This document shows positions 6,404-13,499 of a DNA stretch of 17,372 bases, piece by piece (the stretch's first letter is position 1; every line of letters starts with the position of its first letter). The notes under the pieces were generated by a model. The model did not search any database, was not told the DNA's origin, and saw only the letters and a list, made by a program, of their open reading frames with translations. A program made the position numbers and the translations under genes. Source of the DNA: GCA-002282575 sp964606405 (GTDB taxonomy: Bacteria > Pseudomonadota > Gammaproteobacteria > Thiomicrospirales > Thiomicrospiraceae); contig CAZSGH010000049.1 of assembly GCA_964606405.1 (NCBI GenBank), positions 1 through 17,372 of the forward strand, written 5' to 3'.

Positions 6404-7723
6404 ATGATTACAGAAATGATCCGTAGCGGACACGTTATTCGCGCTGCCGAGCTTTTAGCACAGATTTTAGGCGACACACGTATGCCTGCTGATGCGCGTA
6501 TGGACACTTACTTTCGCGCACATAAAGAAATGGGTAAGCGCGATCGCGGCGTGGTTGCCGAGCTAACTTACGGTGTATTGCGTCAGTTGCGCTTAATCGA
6601 TGCGCGTTTAGGCGATTTTTCGGAAGGCTGGCCAGGTTATCAGCGTCGTGTTGGTGCGTTGTTGATGATGCAGCAAGGGCTGTCACAACGTGCTTTGCTT
6701 GCTTACATGGATGAAACCATGGCAAAAGAAATTGCTGAATCTTTGCGTGCGACACCAACCAATAGCTTGCCGTTGGCAGTGCGCTACAGCTTGCCCGATG
6801 ATGTATGGGATGCGTGGGTGGCGCAATGGGGCGAAGAAAGCACCATCGCCTTGGCACAGTCGTTGTTATCGCCTGCATCGGCCGATATTCGCATTAATAC
6901 CATCAAAACCGATACAGCAAGCGTGCAAGCAGCACTAACTAAGCTCAGCTTTGAGGTTGCACCGATTGACGGTGTACCGAATGCCTTGCGTCAGAAAGGT
7001 CGTTCGCCCTTGTTTCGTACTGATGCCTTCCAAAATGGTGGTTTCGAGATGCAAGATGCGGGCAGTCAGGTCGTGGGGGCATTATTGCCTGTATCGACAG
7101 GTCAGAAGGTCATCGATTTTTGTGCGGGTGCGGGTGGCAAAACCTTACAACTTGCTGCAGCGATGGGCAACAAGGGCAGCTTAACGGCATGTGATGTGTC
7201 CGAGCATCGTCTCGATCGTATGCGTCCACGTTTAGCGCGTGCGGGTGTCGATAATGTACGCATTATGCCGATTAGCAGTGAAACCGATGCCAAGTTAAAG
7301 AAATTCAAAGGCACACAAGATGCGGTTCTGGTTGATGCGCCTTGTTCTGGCAGTGGCACATGGCGACGTAGTCCCGACATGAAATGGCGTGATTTGGGGC
7401 TAGAAAATCTCAATAAAACGCAATTGTCGGTACTGACATCGGCAGCGCGTTTGGTGCGCGAGGGTGGTTACATCGTCTATGCAACCTGCTCATTGTTAGA
7501 TGCTGAAAATGAAGCTATTGTGCAGGCGTTTTTAGCAACGAATAACCAGTTTACACGTTTGCCAGCACAAGCTACGCTGCAGCAAAAGGGTTATACCTTG
7601 CCTGATAGTGCCTTTACTGAAGCTGGCGCTTTAGCCTTGCGTCCCGATTTACACGGCATGGATGGCTTTTATGCGGTGTTGTTGCAGAAGGTGGTTGTAG
7701 ACTCAGCTATTGGGAATCTCTAA
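6404..7723 (+). CDS. RsmB/NOP2-Sun family RNA (cytosine-5) methyltransferase
   Basis: An SAM-dependent enzyme expected to methylate cytosine C5 in rRNA or tRNA. The N-terminal 130 residues form the helical RsmB-like region (KRDRGVVAELTYGVLRQLRLID). The catalytic domain has GFEMQDAGSQ, the SAM-binding VIDFCAGAGGKT (from about 235), motif IV DAPCSGSGTWRRSPD (from about 310) and motif VI YATCSLLDAENE (from about 358). The PCS and TCS cysteines are the resolving and catalytic pair of this family. At 439 residues it matches RsmB in size, but orthology to RsmB (16S C967) rather than a paralogue is not certain, so I give no symbol. AGGA lies 11 bases before the ATG, a somewhat long spacing. The last codons (GNL) and stop are supplied by the family A copy that follows. 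Confidence 0.9.
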   Translation: MITEMIRSGHVIRAAELLAQILGDTRMPADARMDTYFRAHKEMGKRDRGVVAELTYGVLRQLRLIDARLGDFSEGWPGYQRRVGALLMMQQGLSQRALLAYMDETMAKEIAESLRATPTNSLPLAVRYSLPDDVWDAWVAQWGEESTIALAQSLLSPASADIRINTIKTDTASVQAALTKLSFEVAPIDGVPNALRQKGRSPLFRTDAFQNGGFEMQDAGSQVVGALLPVSTGQKVIDFCAGAGGKTLQLAAAMGNKGSLTACDVSEHRLDRMRPRLARAGVDNVRIMPISSETDAKLKKFKGTQDAVLVDAPCSGSGTWRRSPDMKWRDLGLENLNKTQLSVLTSAARLVREGGYIVYATCSLLDAENEAIVQAFLATNNQFTRLPAQATLQQKGYTLPDSAFTEAGALALRPDLHGMDGFYAVLLQKVVVDSAIGNL

Positions 7724-7859
7724 AAACCTCGCTTCGCTTGTTTTTAGATTTTCCAAGTTTGTTTTTTAGCTGAAGGAAGGGCGTTAATCAATGCGTTACG
7801 TGCTTTTTTAGCGCTCCCTTCCTCCAGACCTCCAACCCATTTGGTTGTTAGTGATGTCC
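7712..7859 (-). mobile_element. Family A MITE-like repeat, copy A4, with perfect 4-bp duplication
   Basis: 148 bases, inverted relative to A3. Ends are GGGAATCTCTAAAAACC (7712-7728) and GGTTGTTAGTGATGTCC (7843-7859). It is flanked by the direct repeat TATT on both sides (7708-7711 and 7860-7863), the mark of transposition. The first end holds CTAAAAAC (7719-7726), the GCTTCGCTT loop and GTTTTTAG, a subterminal hairpin. The interior pairs CTGAAGGAAGGG with CCCTTCCTCCAG. The insertion replaced the 3' end of the methyltransferase gene. Confidence 0.88.
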
Positions 7860-7883
7860 TATTGTTAACGAAAAGGAATAATG

Positions 7884-8219
7884 ATGAAAAAAGTAACGAT
7901 TCTAGCCATGATGTTGGGCATGAGCGCATTTTCTGCGACGGCAATAGAGATGAACATCGAAACCGCAAAGCAAGCTGCGGAATTAGCGGGTGTTAAAGTC
8001 CCCGATGCTTTGGGTGGCTCCTCGAACACCTCGACAATGGGCGTTGCGGCGGGCGCATTAGGCGGTGGCGGTAATTTAGGTGCTGCTGCCGCGTTAGCTG
8101 GCGGTGGGAATAGTGGCAATGGTGCATTAATGGGTGCCGCTGCTGGTGCTCTGGGCGTTAAAAAAGAACCTACCCCAGAAGAAAAAGCTGCTGATGCCTT
8201 GAAGGGGCTGCTTAAGTAA
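7884..8219 (+). CDS. Small secreted Gly/Ala-rich protein of unknown function
   Basis: 111 residues from the ATG at 7884, chosen over the ATG at 7881 because AAGGA (7873-7877) is better spaced from it. The N-terminus MKKVTILAMMLGMSAFSATA is a clear signal peptide with likely cleavage after SATA. The mature part begins with a short helix-like segment (IEMNIETAKQAAELAGVKVP). It continues as a low-complexity region of AGALGGGGN, AAAALAGGGNSGN and MGAAAGALGV repeats, then ends in a charged tail (KKEPTPEEKAADALKGLLK). I do not recognise a family. It lies between MITE A4 and a strong terminator, so it is probably transcribed alone. The glycine-rich body suggests a cell-envelope or surface-structural role, but that is a guess. 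Confidence 0.7.
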   Translation: MKKVTILAMMLGMSAFSATAIEMNIETAKQAAELAGVKVPDALGGSSNTSTMGVAAGALGGGGNLGAAAALAGGGNSGNGALMGAAAGALGVKKEPTPEEKAADALKGLLK

Positions 8220-8240
8220 GTGGTTGCTTGTGATTAATAT

Positions 8241-8278
8241 CCAAAATAAAACCCGTCATGTACGGGTTTTATTTTTGG
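8241..8278. terminator. Bidirectional intrinsic terminator
   Basis: CCAAAATAAAACCCGT (8241-8256) pairs with ACGGGTTTTATTTTTGG (8262-8278) around a five-base loop, giving a GC-rich tip and T tracts on both strands. It sits between the converging small secreted protein gene and the TraT-like lipoprotein gene and should end both transcripts. Confidence 0.88.
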
Positions 8279-8284
8279 TTGGGA

Positions 8285-8965
8285 TTAAAACAATCCATTC
8301 AACACCCTTAACAAGTTTTCTTCCAAATTATCAATACACTCATCTTGGTTGGCATTGGTGTCTTTCGCTGACGATAGCGCTCGTGTTGGGTTTTCCTTCC
8401 ACTTAGCTTCTTCGCTTGGCTCGCCTTTGAGTTGGTTGATGCGCGGTATGCGCTCGGTAATCAGAATATCCGTTACCATATTGAAGTAGTAGTCTTTAAA
8501 GAACACATTGGTTGCGCTCTGTGCAGCAGTCCCAACAACTTGTCCAGCAGGACCAATGGCGGCATTGGCAACAGCAACGGCTGCGCCGAAGCCATTGGTG
8601 ACAGCTTCTTTAGTGAGCGATTTGGTTGTTTTGCTAATCGACAACACATTAATTTGCAGCATAAAGTTGGCATTTTCTGGTGAGGTAATGCGAAAACCCT
8701 TCGCACGAAAACGTTCTGATAATTGGTTTTGCAATCCCTCTAAATCAACAGGCTTGTCGGCAGTCGAGGTGAAACGAATATACATGCTGCGCTCACCAGG
8801 AAGGGTGGGGCGCAAAAACACCGATTGAGATAGCAAGGTTTCAACTTCGAGTGCGTTTTGTTTTTTACTGGCTGCTTCCACTTCTGGCTTGCTGCCACTG
8901 CCAAAACAACCCGATAGCATCAAAAAGCTCGCGCCTAATAGGGTGATCGTAATCCATTTGAACAT
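8285..8965 (-). CDS. TraT-like outer-membrane lipoprotein
   Basis: 226 residues from the ATG at 8965, which follows the metW stop after one base. MFKWITITLLGASFLMLSGC is a lipoprotein signal with lipobox LSGC. The mature part resembles TraT, the complement-resistance and surface-exclusion lipoprotein of F-like plasmids. LEVETLLSQSVFLRP corresponds to TraT LEVKTQMSETIWLEP, followed by the shared GLQ...AKGF/Y...TSP and INVLSISK segments, a small-residue stretch (GFGAAVAVANAAIGPAG) and YFNMVTDILITER (TraT: YTMITDVQIAER). The similarity is from memory of TraT; the function here is inferred. No conjugation gene is nearby, so a chromosomal envelope role is more likely than entry exclusion. The frame is open upstream to 9226, but that part overlaps metW and precedes the signal peptide. 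Confidence 0.8.
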   Translation of the reverse strand: MFKWITITLLGASFLMLSGCFGSGSKPEVEAASKKQNALEVETLLSQSVFLRPTLPGERSMYIRFTSTADKPVDLEGLQNQLSERFRAKGFRITSPENANFMLQINVLSISKTTKSLTKEAVTNGFGAAVAVANAAIGPAGQVVGTAAQSATNVFFKDYYFNMVTDILITERIPRINQLKGEPSEEAKWKENPTRALSSAKDTNANQDECIDNLEENLLRVLNGLF

Positions 8966-8966
8966 G

Positions 8967-9584
8967 TTAACCACCAAAGCCTTTTTCGATATGATAAAGA
9001 GCGACTTCACCGAATAAGTTCGGTAATAGCTGCGCTGCGAACCCAAACTCTTTGCCCAGCACACGCTGCTCGATAATAGAGATGTTTTTATCGGTACATA
9101 ATTGTTCGAAATCTGAAAAGGTACATAAATGGGTGTTAGGTGTGTCGTACCACTGATGCGGCAAAGCTTCCGATACGGGCATTTTTCCGTCAAGCACAAT
9201 TTGTAAGCGATTGCGCCAGTAGCCAAAGTTAGGGAAGGTAACGATGGCCCGCTTACCCACGGTAATCATGCTGTCGATCAACTGATCAGGGCGCTGCATG
9301 GCTTGTACCGTTTGTGTCGTCAATACCACATCAAAAGCGTTTTCGCCAAATAAGTCGACAAGATTGCTGCTATTTAAGTCGGCCTGAATGACATCCACGC
9401 CATTATCTATGCTGCCGACAATTGCCAGTGCATCCATTTCTAGTCCAACACCTTTTACGCGCTTATGGGTGTTTAAATAAGCGAGCAACTCGCCATTGCC
9501 ACAGCCCAAATCGAGTACGCGTGCGCCTTGTGGAATCCAGTCGAGCAGTAAATCAAATTCGGCTTTTAGATGATGTGCTTTCAT
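8967..9584 (-). CDS. metW: MetW, methionine biosynthesis partner of MetX
   Basis: A class I SAM-methyltransferase-fold protein of 205 residues that pairs with MetX. In Pseudomonas and related bacteria MetW is reported to be needed for MetX activity. The SAM-binding motif VLDLGCGNGEL is near residues 23-33, and QTVQAMQRPDQLIDSM and FPNFGYWRNRLQIVLDGKMP are family signatures. The ATG overlaps the metX stop (ATGA), with GGAG eight bases upstream inside metX, so translation is coupled. Confidence 0.95.
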   Translation of the reverse strand: MKAHHLKAEFDLLLDWIPQGARVLDLGCGNGELLAYLNTHKRVKGVGLEMDALAIVGSIDNGVDVIQADLNSSNLVDLFGENAFDVVLTTQTVQAMQRPDQLIDSMITVGKRAIVTFPNFGYWRNRLQIVLDGKMPVSEALPHQWYDTPNTHLCTFSDFEQLCTDKNISIIEQRVLGKEFGFAAQLLPNLFGEVALYHIEKGFGG

Positions 9585-10753
9585 GCGTTAAACTCCGCTG
9601 CAATACGATTCATGTAAGCGCCAAACAGTTGCTCATAGTAGCTATTCGGAAGCAAGAAGGCATCGTGTCCGTGTTCCGATTCCACCTCGGTGTAAGTAAC
9701 GCGTTTGCCAGCCTGTACTAGTGCGCGGGTAATTTCGAGTGAGCGGGCGGGCGAAAAACGCCAATCGGAAGTAAACGAAACCACCAGAGATTCGGCTTGA
9801 ATATGGCTTAATGCGGCGACTAAGTCATCGCCATGTTCGCTGGCAGGATCGAAGTAGTCGAGTGCTTTGGTCATGAGCAAATAAGAGTTGGCATCAAAAT
9901 TCATTTTGGTGGCAAATTTTTCGCCTTGATAGCGTAGATAGCTTTCGACCTGAAACTCGACTTCGTAGTTATACTTGAGACTGCCTGTGCGCAGTTCACG
10001 CCCAAATTTGCTGCCCATTAAATCGTCCGACAAATAAGTGAGGTGCCCCAGCATGCGCGCCAACATCAGGCCTTGCTTGGGTAGCGTGTCGTGCGCTAAA
10101 AAGCGTCCACCATGAAAATCGGGGTCTTTCATAATTGCCTGACGTGCCACTTCGTTAAAGGCAATGTTTTGTGCCGATAACTTAGGTGCTGAAGCAATAA
10201 TCACCGCATGACGCAACCGATGAGGTAAATCAATCGCCCACTGTTGCACTTGCATACCGCCCAAACTGCCGCCGACAATCGCCGCCCATTGTGATATGCC
10301 GAGCATGTCCGCAAGCTTAGCTTGTGTCACTACCCAGTCGCGACACGTAACCATCGGAAAGTCAGGGCCGTAGGCTTGTTGGGTGTCAGGGTTGATGCTA
10401 GCAGGTCCAGTCGAACCACGGCATGAGCCAATGTTATTGACACCAACCACAAAAAAACGATTGGTATCAATCGCCTTATTTGGGCCAATGTAGTGATCCC
10501 ACCAACCAGGCACGGCATCGGTAGTGCTGTGATAGCCTGCAGCATGATGGTCGCCACTCAGCGCATGGCAGATAAGTACCGCATTGCTCGCGTCGCTATT
10601 GAGCGTACCGTAGGTTTCGTACACCAGCTGGTAGCTTGGTAGGGTCGCACCGCACACCAAGGTTAAGGGTTCGTTGATCACAAAGGTTTGCGGAACAACT
10701 AGACCAACAGAGTTGTCGGGAAAGTCGTGATTATTAGGGGATGCAGTCGTCAT
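9581..10753 (-). CDS. metX: Homoserine O-acyltransferase (probably succinyltransferase)
   Basis: An alpha/beta hydrolase of 390 residues that acylates homoserine, the committing step of methionine synthesis. The nucleophile elbow is GGSLGGMQ, the acid lies in SFTSDWRFSP and the histidine in ESEHGHDAFL. CHALSGDHHAAGYH and GPASINP are also typical. YLRYQGEKF is the form I associate with gammaproteobacterial MetX enzymes that prefer succinyl-CoA, so succinyltransferase activity is likely but not proven. The frame is open to 10816, but those extra codons run into MITE A5. With a -10 box at 10788-10793, the ATG at 10753 (MTTASPNN, preceded by GGAA) is the best start. ATG 10768 has almost no leader. 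First gene of the metX-metW-lipoprotein operon. Confidence 0.94.
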   Translation of the reverse strand: MTTASPNNHDFPDNSVGLVVPQTFVINEPLTLVCGATLPSYQLVYETYGTLNSDASNAVLICHALSGDHHAAGYHSTTDAVPGWWDHYIGPNKAIDTNRFFVVGVNNIGSCRGSTGPASINPDTQQAYGPDFPMVTCRDWVVTQAKLADMLGISQWAAIVGGSLGGMQVQQWAIDLPHRLRHAVIIASAPKLSAQNIAFNEVARQAIMKDPDFHGGRFLAHDTLPKQGLMLARMLGHLTYLSDDLMGSKFGRELRTGSLKYNYEVEFQVESYLRYQGEKFATKMNFDANSYLLMTKALDYFDPASEHGDDLVAALSHIQAESLVVSFTSDWRFSPARSLEITRALVQAGKRVTYTEVESEHGHDAFLLPNSYYEQLFGAYMNRIAAEFNA

Positions 10754-10787
10754 CGCGTCGCGTTCCATAGGCATCAAAATGGGAGCA

Positions 10788-10793
10788 ATTATA
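10788..10793 (-). promoter_or_regulatory. -10 box of the metX operon
   Basis: The minus strand carries a perfect TATAAT at 10793-10788, giving a start near 10780 and a leader of about 28 bases. The region where a -35 box should lie falls inside the end of MITE A5 and has no good TTGACA match. The promoter is therefore either weak, activator-dependent or was altered by the insertion. Confidence 0.45.
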
Positions 10794-10796
10794 ACA

Positions 10797-10944
10797 GGGA
10801 ATCTCAAAAACCTCACTTCGTTAGTTTTTTGATTCCCTGAGGTTCTTTTTTAGCAGAAGGAAGAGATTTAAATGATAGGTTACATTTTATTTTCTGTAAG
10901 CCCTTCCTTCAGACTTCCTTCCCGTTAAATTTTTAGAAGCTCAC
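10797..10944 (-). mobile_element. Family A MITE-like repeat, copy A5
   Basis: About 148 bases, inverted. The left end is GGGAATCTCAAAAACCTCAC; the interior has AGCAGAAGGAAG and CCCTTCCTTCAGACTTCC; the right end, AAATTTTTAGAAGCTC, is degenerate. Flanks AACA (10793-10796) and CACA (10944-10947) agree in three of four bases, the second overlapping the less certain right edge. It fills the whole gap between yggU and the metX promoter and reaches the yggU stop codon. Confidence 0.8.
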
Positions 10945-11240
10945 ACATTGACTCGAAGCCGTTGTGTAATGACTTCAGGGACTTTTGTCGGTGAATCAAT
11001 GGCGAGGTGCTTGTGGCGACTGGTTTGTCCGTTAATGAGCGTAATTGCCGACTTGCGTACCTTGCACCATTTAGCAAAGGCATCAATGAGCGCTGTATTT
11101 GCTGCACCATCAACAGGTGGTGCAGCAAGACGGACTTTCAGCTCATTCTCTTGCCAGTCGACAATCTCGCTTTTGCTGGCTTTGGGTTGCGCGACGACGT
11201 GAACATGTAACACATCGCCTTTGTAATAAGTACCAGTCAT
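10941..11240 (-). CDS. yggU: YggU/DUF167 family protein
   Basis: A 99-residue member of the DUF167 (YggU) family, function unknown. QPKASKSEIV, LKVRLAAPPVDGAANTALI and TSRHKHL are family hallmarks. I start at the ATG at 11240, three bases after the yggT stop; a TTG codon just before it is in frame but unnecessary. It is the last gene of yggS-proC-yggT-yggU. Its stop codon lies at the edge of MITE A5. Confidence 0.92.
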   Translation of the reverse strand: MTGTYYKGDVLHVHVVAQPKASKSEIVDWQENELKVRLAAPPVDGAANTALIDAFAKWCKVRKSAITLINGQTSRHKHLAIDSPTKVPEVITQRLRVNV

Positions 11241-11243
11241 CAA

Positions 11244-11813
11244 TTAAACCAATTGCTTACCCAATTCGCTCAACCAGCCAACTAACAAAATTTCACTTAT
11301 TTTGAGTAAAAATAAGGCAGCGATGGGGGATAAATCCAGTCCGCCCATATTGGGCAAGATGCGACGCAATGGGGTTAAGATCGGGCGATTCAAGTCACTA
11401 ATAAAGCTTAGGTTTGGATCGTGTTGAACGGGGCGAATAAAACTCAAAATTGCTTCAGCAATGATGCTTAAAAACCATAAGTTCAAAAATGCCGCGAGTA
11501 AGTCAGATAAGGTCAGCACAATTAAACCCGCTGGTGCGTAGTCTTTGCCAAGCATCAACGCCAACAAGCCGTAGTAAACACCCTGTAACACGAATGCCCA
11601 TAACAGCGCTGCAAAGTCCCAGCGCGGATTGTAGGGTACAAACTTCGCCAACGGACGACACATGGGATTAGTAAGGGTTGCCACGCCTTGTACAAAAGGG
11701 CTGCGCGGATTTGCCATCGATAAACGCAAAGCCACACGCAACACAAAGAAAAACACCACAATGTCGACAATAAACTGTAGGGCAAAAAAGCCGGCTTGGC
11801 TGGTAGGGGTCAT
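11244..11813 (-). CDS. yggT: YggT family integral membrane protein
   Basis: A 189-residue inner-membrane protein with two copies of the YGGT domain (about 10-90 and 105-185), each with two hydrophobic helices separated by a P-L-R/A-K-type loop (NPMCRPLAKFVP; NRPILTPLRRILP). The exact role is unknown; YggT proteins have been linked to osmotic stress and cell division. The start ATG overlaps the proC stop (ATGA), and AGGAG lies seven bases upstream. Confidence 0.93.
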   Translation of the reverse strand: MTPTSQAGFFALQFIVDIVVFFFVLRVALRLSMANPRSPFVQGVATLTNPMCRPLAKFVPYNPRWDFAALLWAFVLQGVYYGLLALMLGKDYAPAGLIVLTLSDLLAAFLNLWFLSIIAEAILSFIRPVQHDPNLSFISDLNRPILTPLRRILPNMGGLDLSPIAALFLLKISEILLVGWLSELGKQLV

Positions 11814-12637
11814 GCTTGCGCTCCTAATTGTGTCGCCATTTCGACGGCGCGATTTTGTGCTGCTTGCATCGCAGATAAGACAACACCAGATAGGTTGCTC
11901 TGCTCAAACGACTGAATTGCCTTTTCGGTTGTACCATTGGGCGAAGTCACCTGTGCGCGTAGTTCAGCTGGCGATGATTGACTTTCGATTGCCATTTTGG
12001 CCGCGCCTAATGCCGTTTGTACGGTGAGCAGCGTGGCAGTTTTGTTGTCTAATCCAAGCTGTTCGCCCGCTGCAATCATTGCTTCCATCATTAGGAAATA
12101 ATAGGCAGGACCCGAACCAGAAAGTGCGGTAACAGCATCAATTTGGGCTTCATCGTTCACCCAGATACTTACGCCAACGGCACGCATTAACGACTCTGCT
12201 TGTCCTTTTTGATCCTTTGTGACCAAACCATTGGCATAAAGTCCTGTAGCGCCAGAGCCAACTAACGCGGGTGTATTGGGCATAGTGCGTACAATAGCAG
12301 CATCGCCACCTAACCAACGACTTAGGTCGGTACAGCGAATACCCGCGGCGACAGAAACCACCAATGGTTTGTATTGCTTCACAAAGGCAGCCAAGGAATG
12401 TGCCACGCTTGCCATTACTTGCGGTTTGACGGCTAACACAATCACATCACTTCCTGTGAGCGCTTCTTCTTGTGTGCCGTAAGCCGCAACACCCATATTT
12501 GACAGTAATTGTCGTTGCGATTCATTAGGATCGACGACGCGAATACGACTAGCGGCAACACCATTTGCCAATAAGCCACCAATTAAGCTGCGAGCCATAT
12601 TGCCGCCGCCGATAAACGTTAGTGTGTTTGCGAGCAT
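11810..12637 (-). CDS. proC: Pyrroline-5-carboxylate reductase
   Basis: Catalyses the last step of proline synthesis, reducing 1-pyrroline-5-carboxylate with NAD(P)H. 275 residues. The Rossmann motif FIGGGNMARSLIGGL is near residues 8-22, with VVDPNE after the second strand. AVKPQV and RTMPNTPALVGSG precede the signature TALSGSGPAYYFLMMEAM. GGAG is eight bases before the ATG. It is 21 bases downstream of yggS and overlaps yggT, so all are co-transcribed. Confidence 0.96.
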   Translation of the reverse strand: MLANTLTFIGGGNMARSLIGGLLANGVAASRIRVVDPNESQRQLLSNMGVAAYGTQEEALTGSDVIVLAVKPQVMASVAHSLAAFVKQYKPLVVSVAAGIRCTDLSRWLGGDAAIVRTMPNTPALVGSGATGLYANGLVTKDQKGQAESLMRAVGVSIWVNDEAQIDAVTALSGSGPAYYFLMMEAMIAAGEQLGLDNKTATLLTVQTALGAAKMAIESQSSPAELRAQVTSPNGTTEKAIQSFEQSNLSGVVLSAMQAAQNRAVEMATQLGAQA

Positions 12638-12658
12638 ATTTAAAACTCCATTCAGAAT

Positions 12659-13360
12659 TTATTTTACAGGACGCGATCCGAAGATATCCGTTCCCACGCG
12701 CACTATTGTAGCACCTTCGGCAATTGCTGCTTCAAGATCAGCGGACATCCCCATTGATAATTCGGGTAAGGTGATATTCAGAGCTTGCTCCAATTGATCG
12801 CGTAGTGTTCGCAGCTGTGCTAGAGGAGCGCATTGCTCAGCAAGGTTACTGCGTGGTGCAGGAATGGTCATTAATCCGCATAACTCAAGTCGTTCCTGCG
12901 CTAATACCGCTTTAGCTAAGATCAACAGTTCATCAACCCCCTGTACGCCCGACTTGCTGCTTTCATCATCAATGTTTACTTGTAACAATACCTTTAGTGG
13001 TGGCAAATGAGCAGGACGAAAACGTGCTAAGGGCTCAACCAGCTTGATCCTGTCTAAACTGTGCATCATGGTTGCCGTCGTGGCGACTTCTTTGCATTTG
13101 TTCGATTGCAAAGGACCAATAAAATGCCATTCAATCGGATGTTCTTTTAGGCTATTTGCTTTGTCGAGCAGCTCTTGTACATAATTTTCACCAAAAGCCA
13201 TTTGTCCTGCTTGCGCTAAGGTAGCAATGGCGTCGACAGGATGAAACTTACTCACCGCTAAGAGTTGAATCGTTTCGGGCTTACGCTGATAACGACAAGC
13301 AAGCTGTTCAATATGGGTTTTTACACTTTGCCAACGGGACAATAGCTCGTTTGTATGCAT
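12659..13360 (-). CDS. yggS: YggS family pyridoxal-5'-phosphate homeostasis protein
   Basis: A PLP-binding protein of the alanine-racemase-like TIM barrel fold that keeps PLP and amino-acid pools balanced. 233 residues. K38 in LLAVSKFHP is the PLP lysine. FGENYVQEL, WHFIGPLQSNK, LQVNIDDESSKSGV, LSMGMSADLEAAI and VRVGTDIFG follow in the usual order. First gene of the operon and divergent from lexA, with 139 bases between the start codons. Confidence 0.96.
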   Translation of the reverse strand: MHTNELLSRWQSVKTHIEQLACRYQRKPETIQLLAVSKFHPVDAIATLAQAGQMAFGENYVQELLDKANSLKEHPIEWHFIGPLQSNKCKEVATTATMMHSLDRIKLVEPLARFRPAHLPPLKVLLQVNIDDESSKSGVQGVDELLILAKAVLAQERLELCGLMTIPAPRSNLAEQCAPLAQLRTLRDQLEQALNITLPELSMGMSADLEAAIAEGATIVRVGTDIFGSRPVK

Positions 13361-13420
13361 GGTTTTTCTCTTTTAAATCGTCATGCTTAGTTTAACTCAA
13401 AAATTAAAACTAAAAAATAA

Positions 13421-13432
13421 GAACTTTCGTTC
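13421..13432 (+). promoter_or_regulatory. LexA operator O1
   Basis: GAACTTTCGTTC, a GAAC-N4-GTTC palindrome lying just upstream of the lexA -35 box. Confidence 0.78.
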
Positions 13433-13441
13433 TGTTTTGGC

Positions 13442-13470
13442 TTGACATAGAACAAACGTTCGTTAATAAT
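13442..13470 (+). promoter_or_regulatory. lexA promoter
   Basis: A perfect TTGACA (13442-13447), a 17-base spacer and AATAAT (13465-13470, five of six consensus bases). Transcription would start near 13477, within operator O3. Strong and well placed for repression by the three operators. Confidence 0.85.
13450..13461 (+). promoter_or_regulatory. LexA operator O2
   Basis: GAACAAACGTTC, in the spacer between the -35 and -10 boxes of lexA. Same 12 bases as O3. Confidence 0.85.
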
Positions 13471-13472
13471 TA

Positions 13473-13484
13473 GAACAAACGTTC
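13473..13484 (+). promoter_or_regulatory. LexA operator O3
   Basis: GAACAAACGTTC, covering the predicted lexA transcription start. Centre-to-centre spacing is 29 bases for O1-O2 and 23 for O2-O3. Confidence 0.85.
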
Positions 13485-13499
13485 TGCAAGAAGTGCTTC

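Noticed and set aside
6435..6878. Long open frame on the strand opposite the RNA methyltransferase gene
   Set aside because: It has no family match or ribosome binding site and is explained as a shadow of the strongly supported methyltransferase gene.
8966..9226. N-terminal extension of the TraT-like protein
   Set aside because: The frame is open to 9226, but this part overlaps metW on the same strand, has no ribosome binding site at its start, and would bury the lipoprotein signal peptide.
10754..10816. Longer N-terminus of MetX
   Set aside because: The extra codons come from the MITE and the promoter region, including the TATAAT, and do not resemble MetX N-termini.
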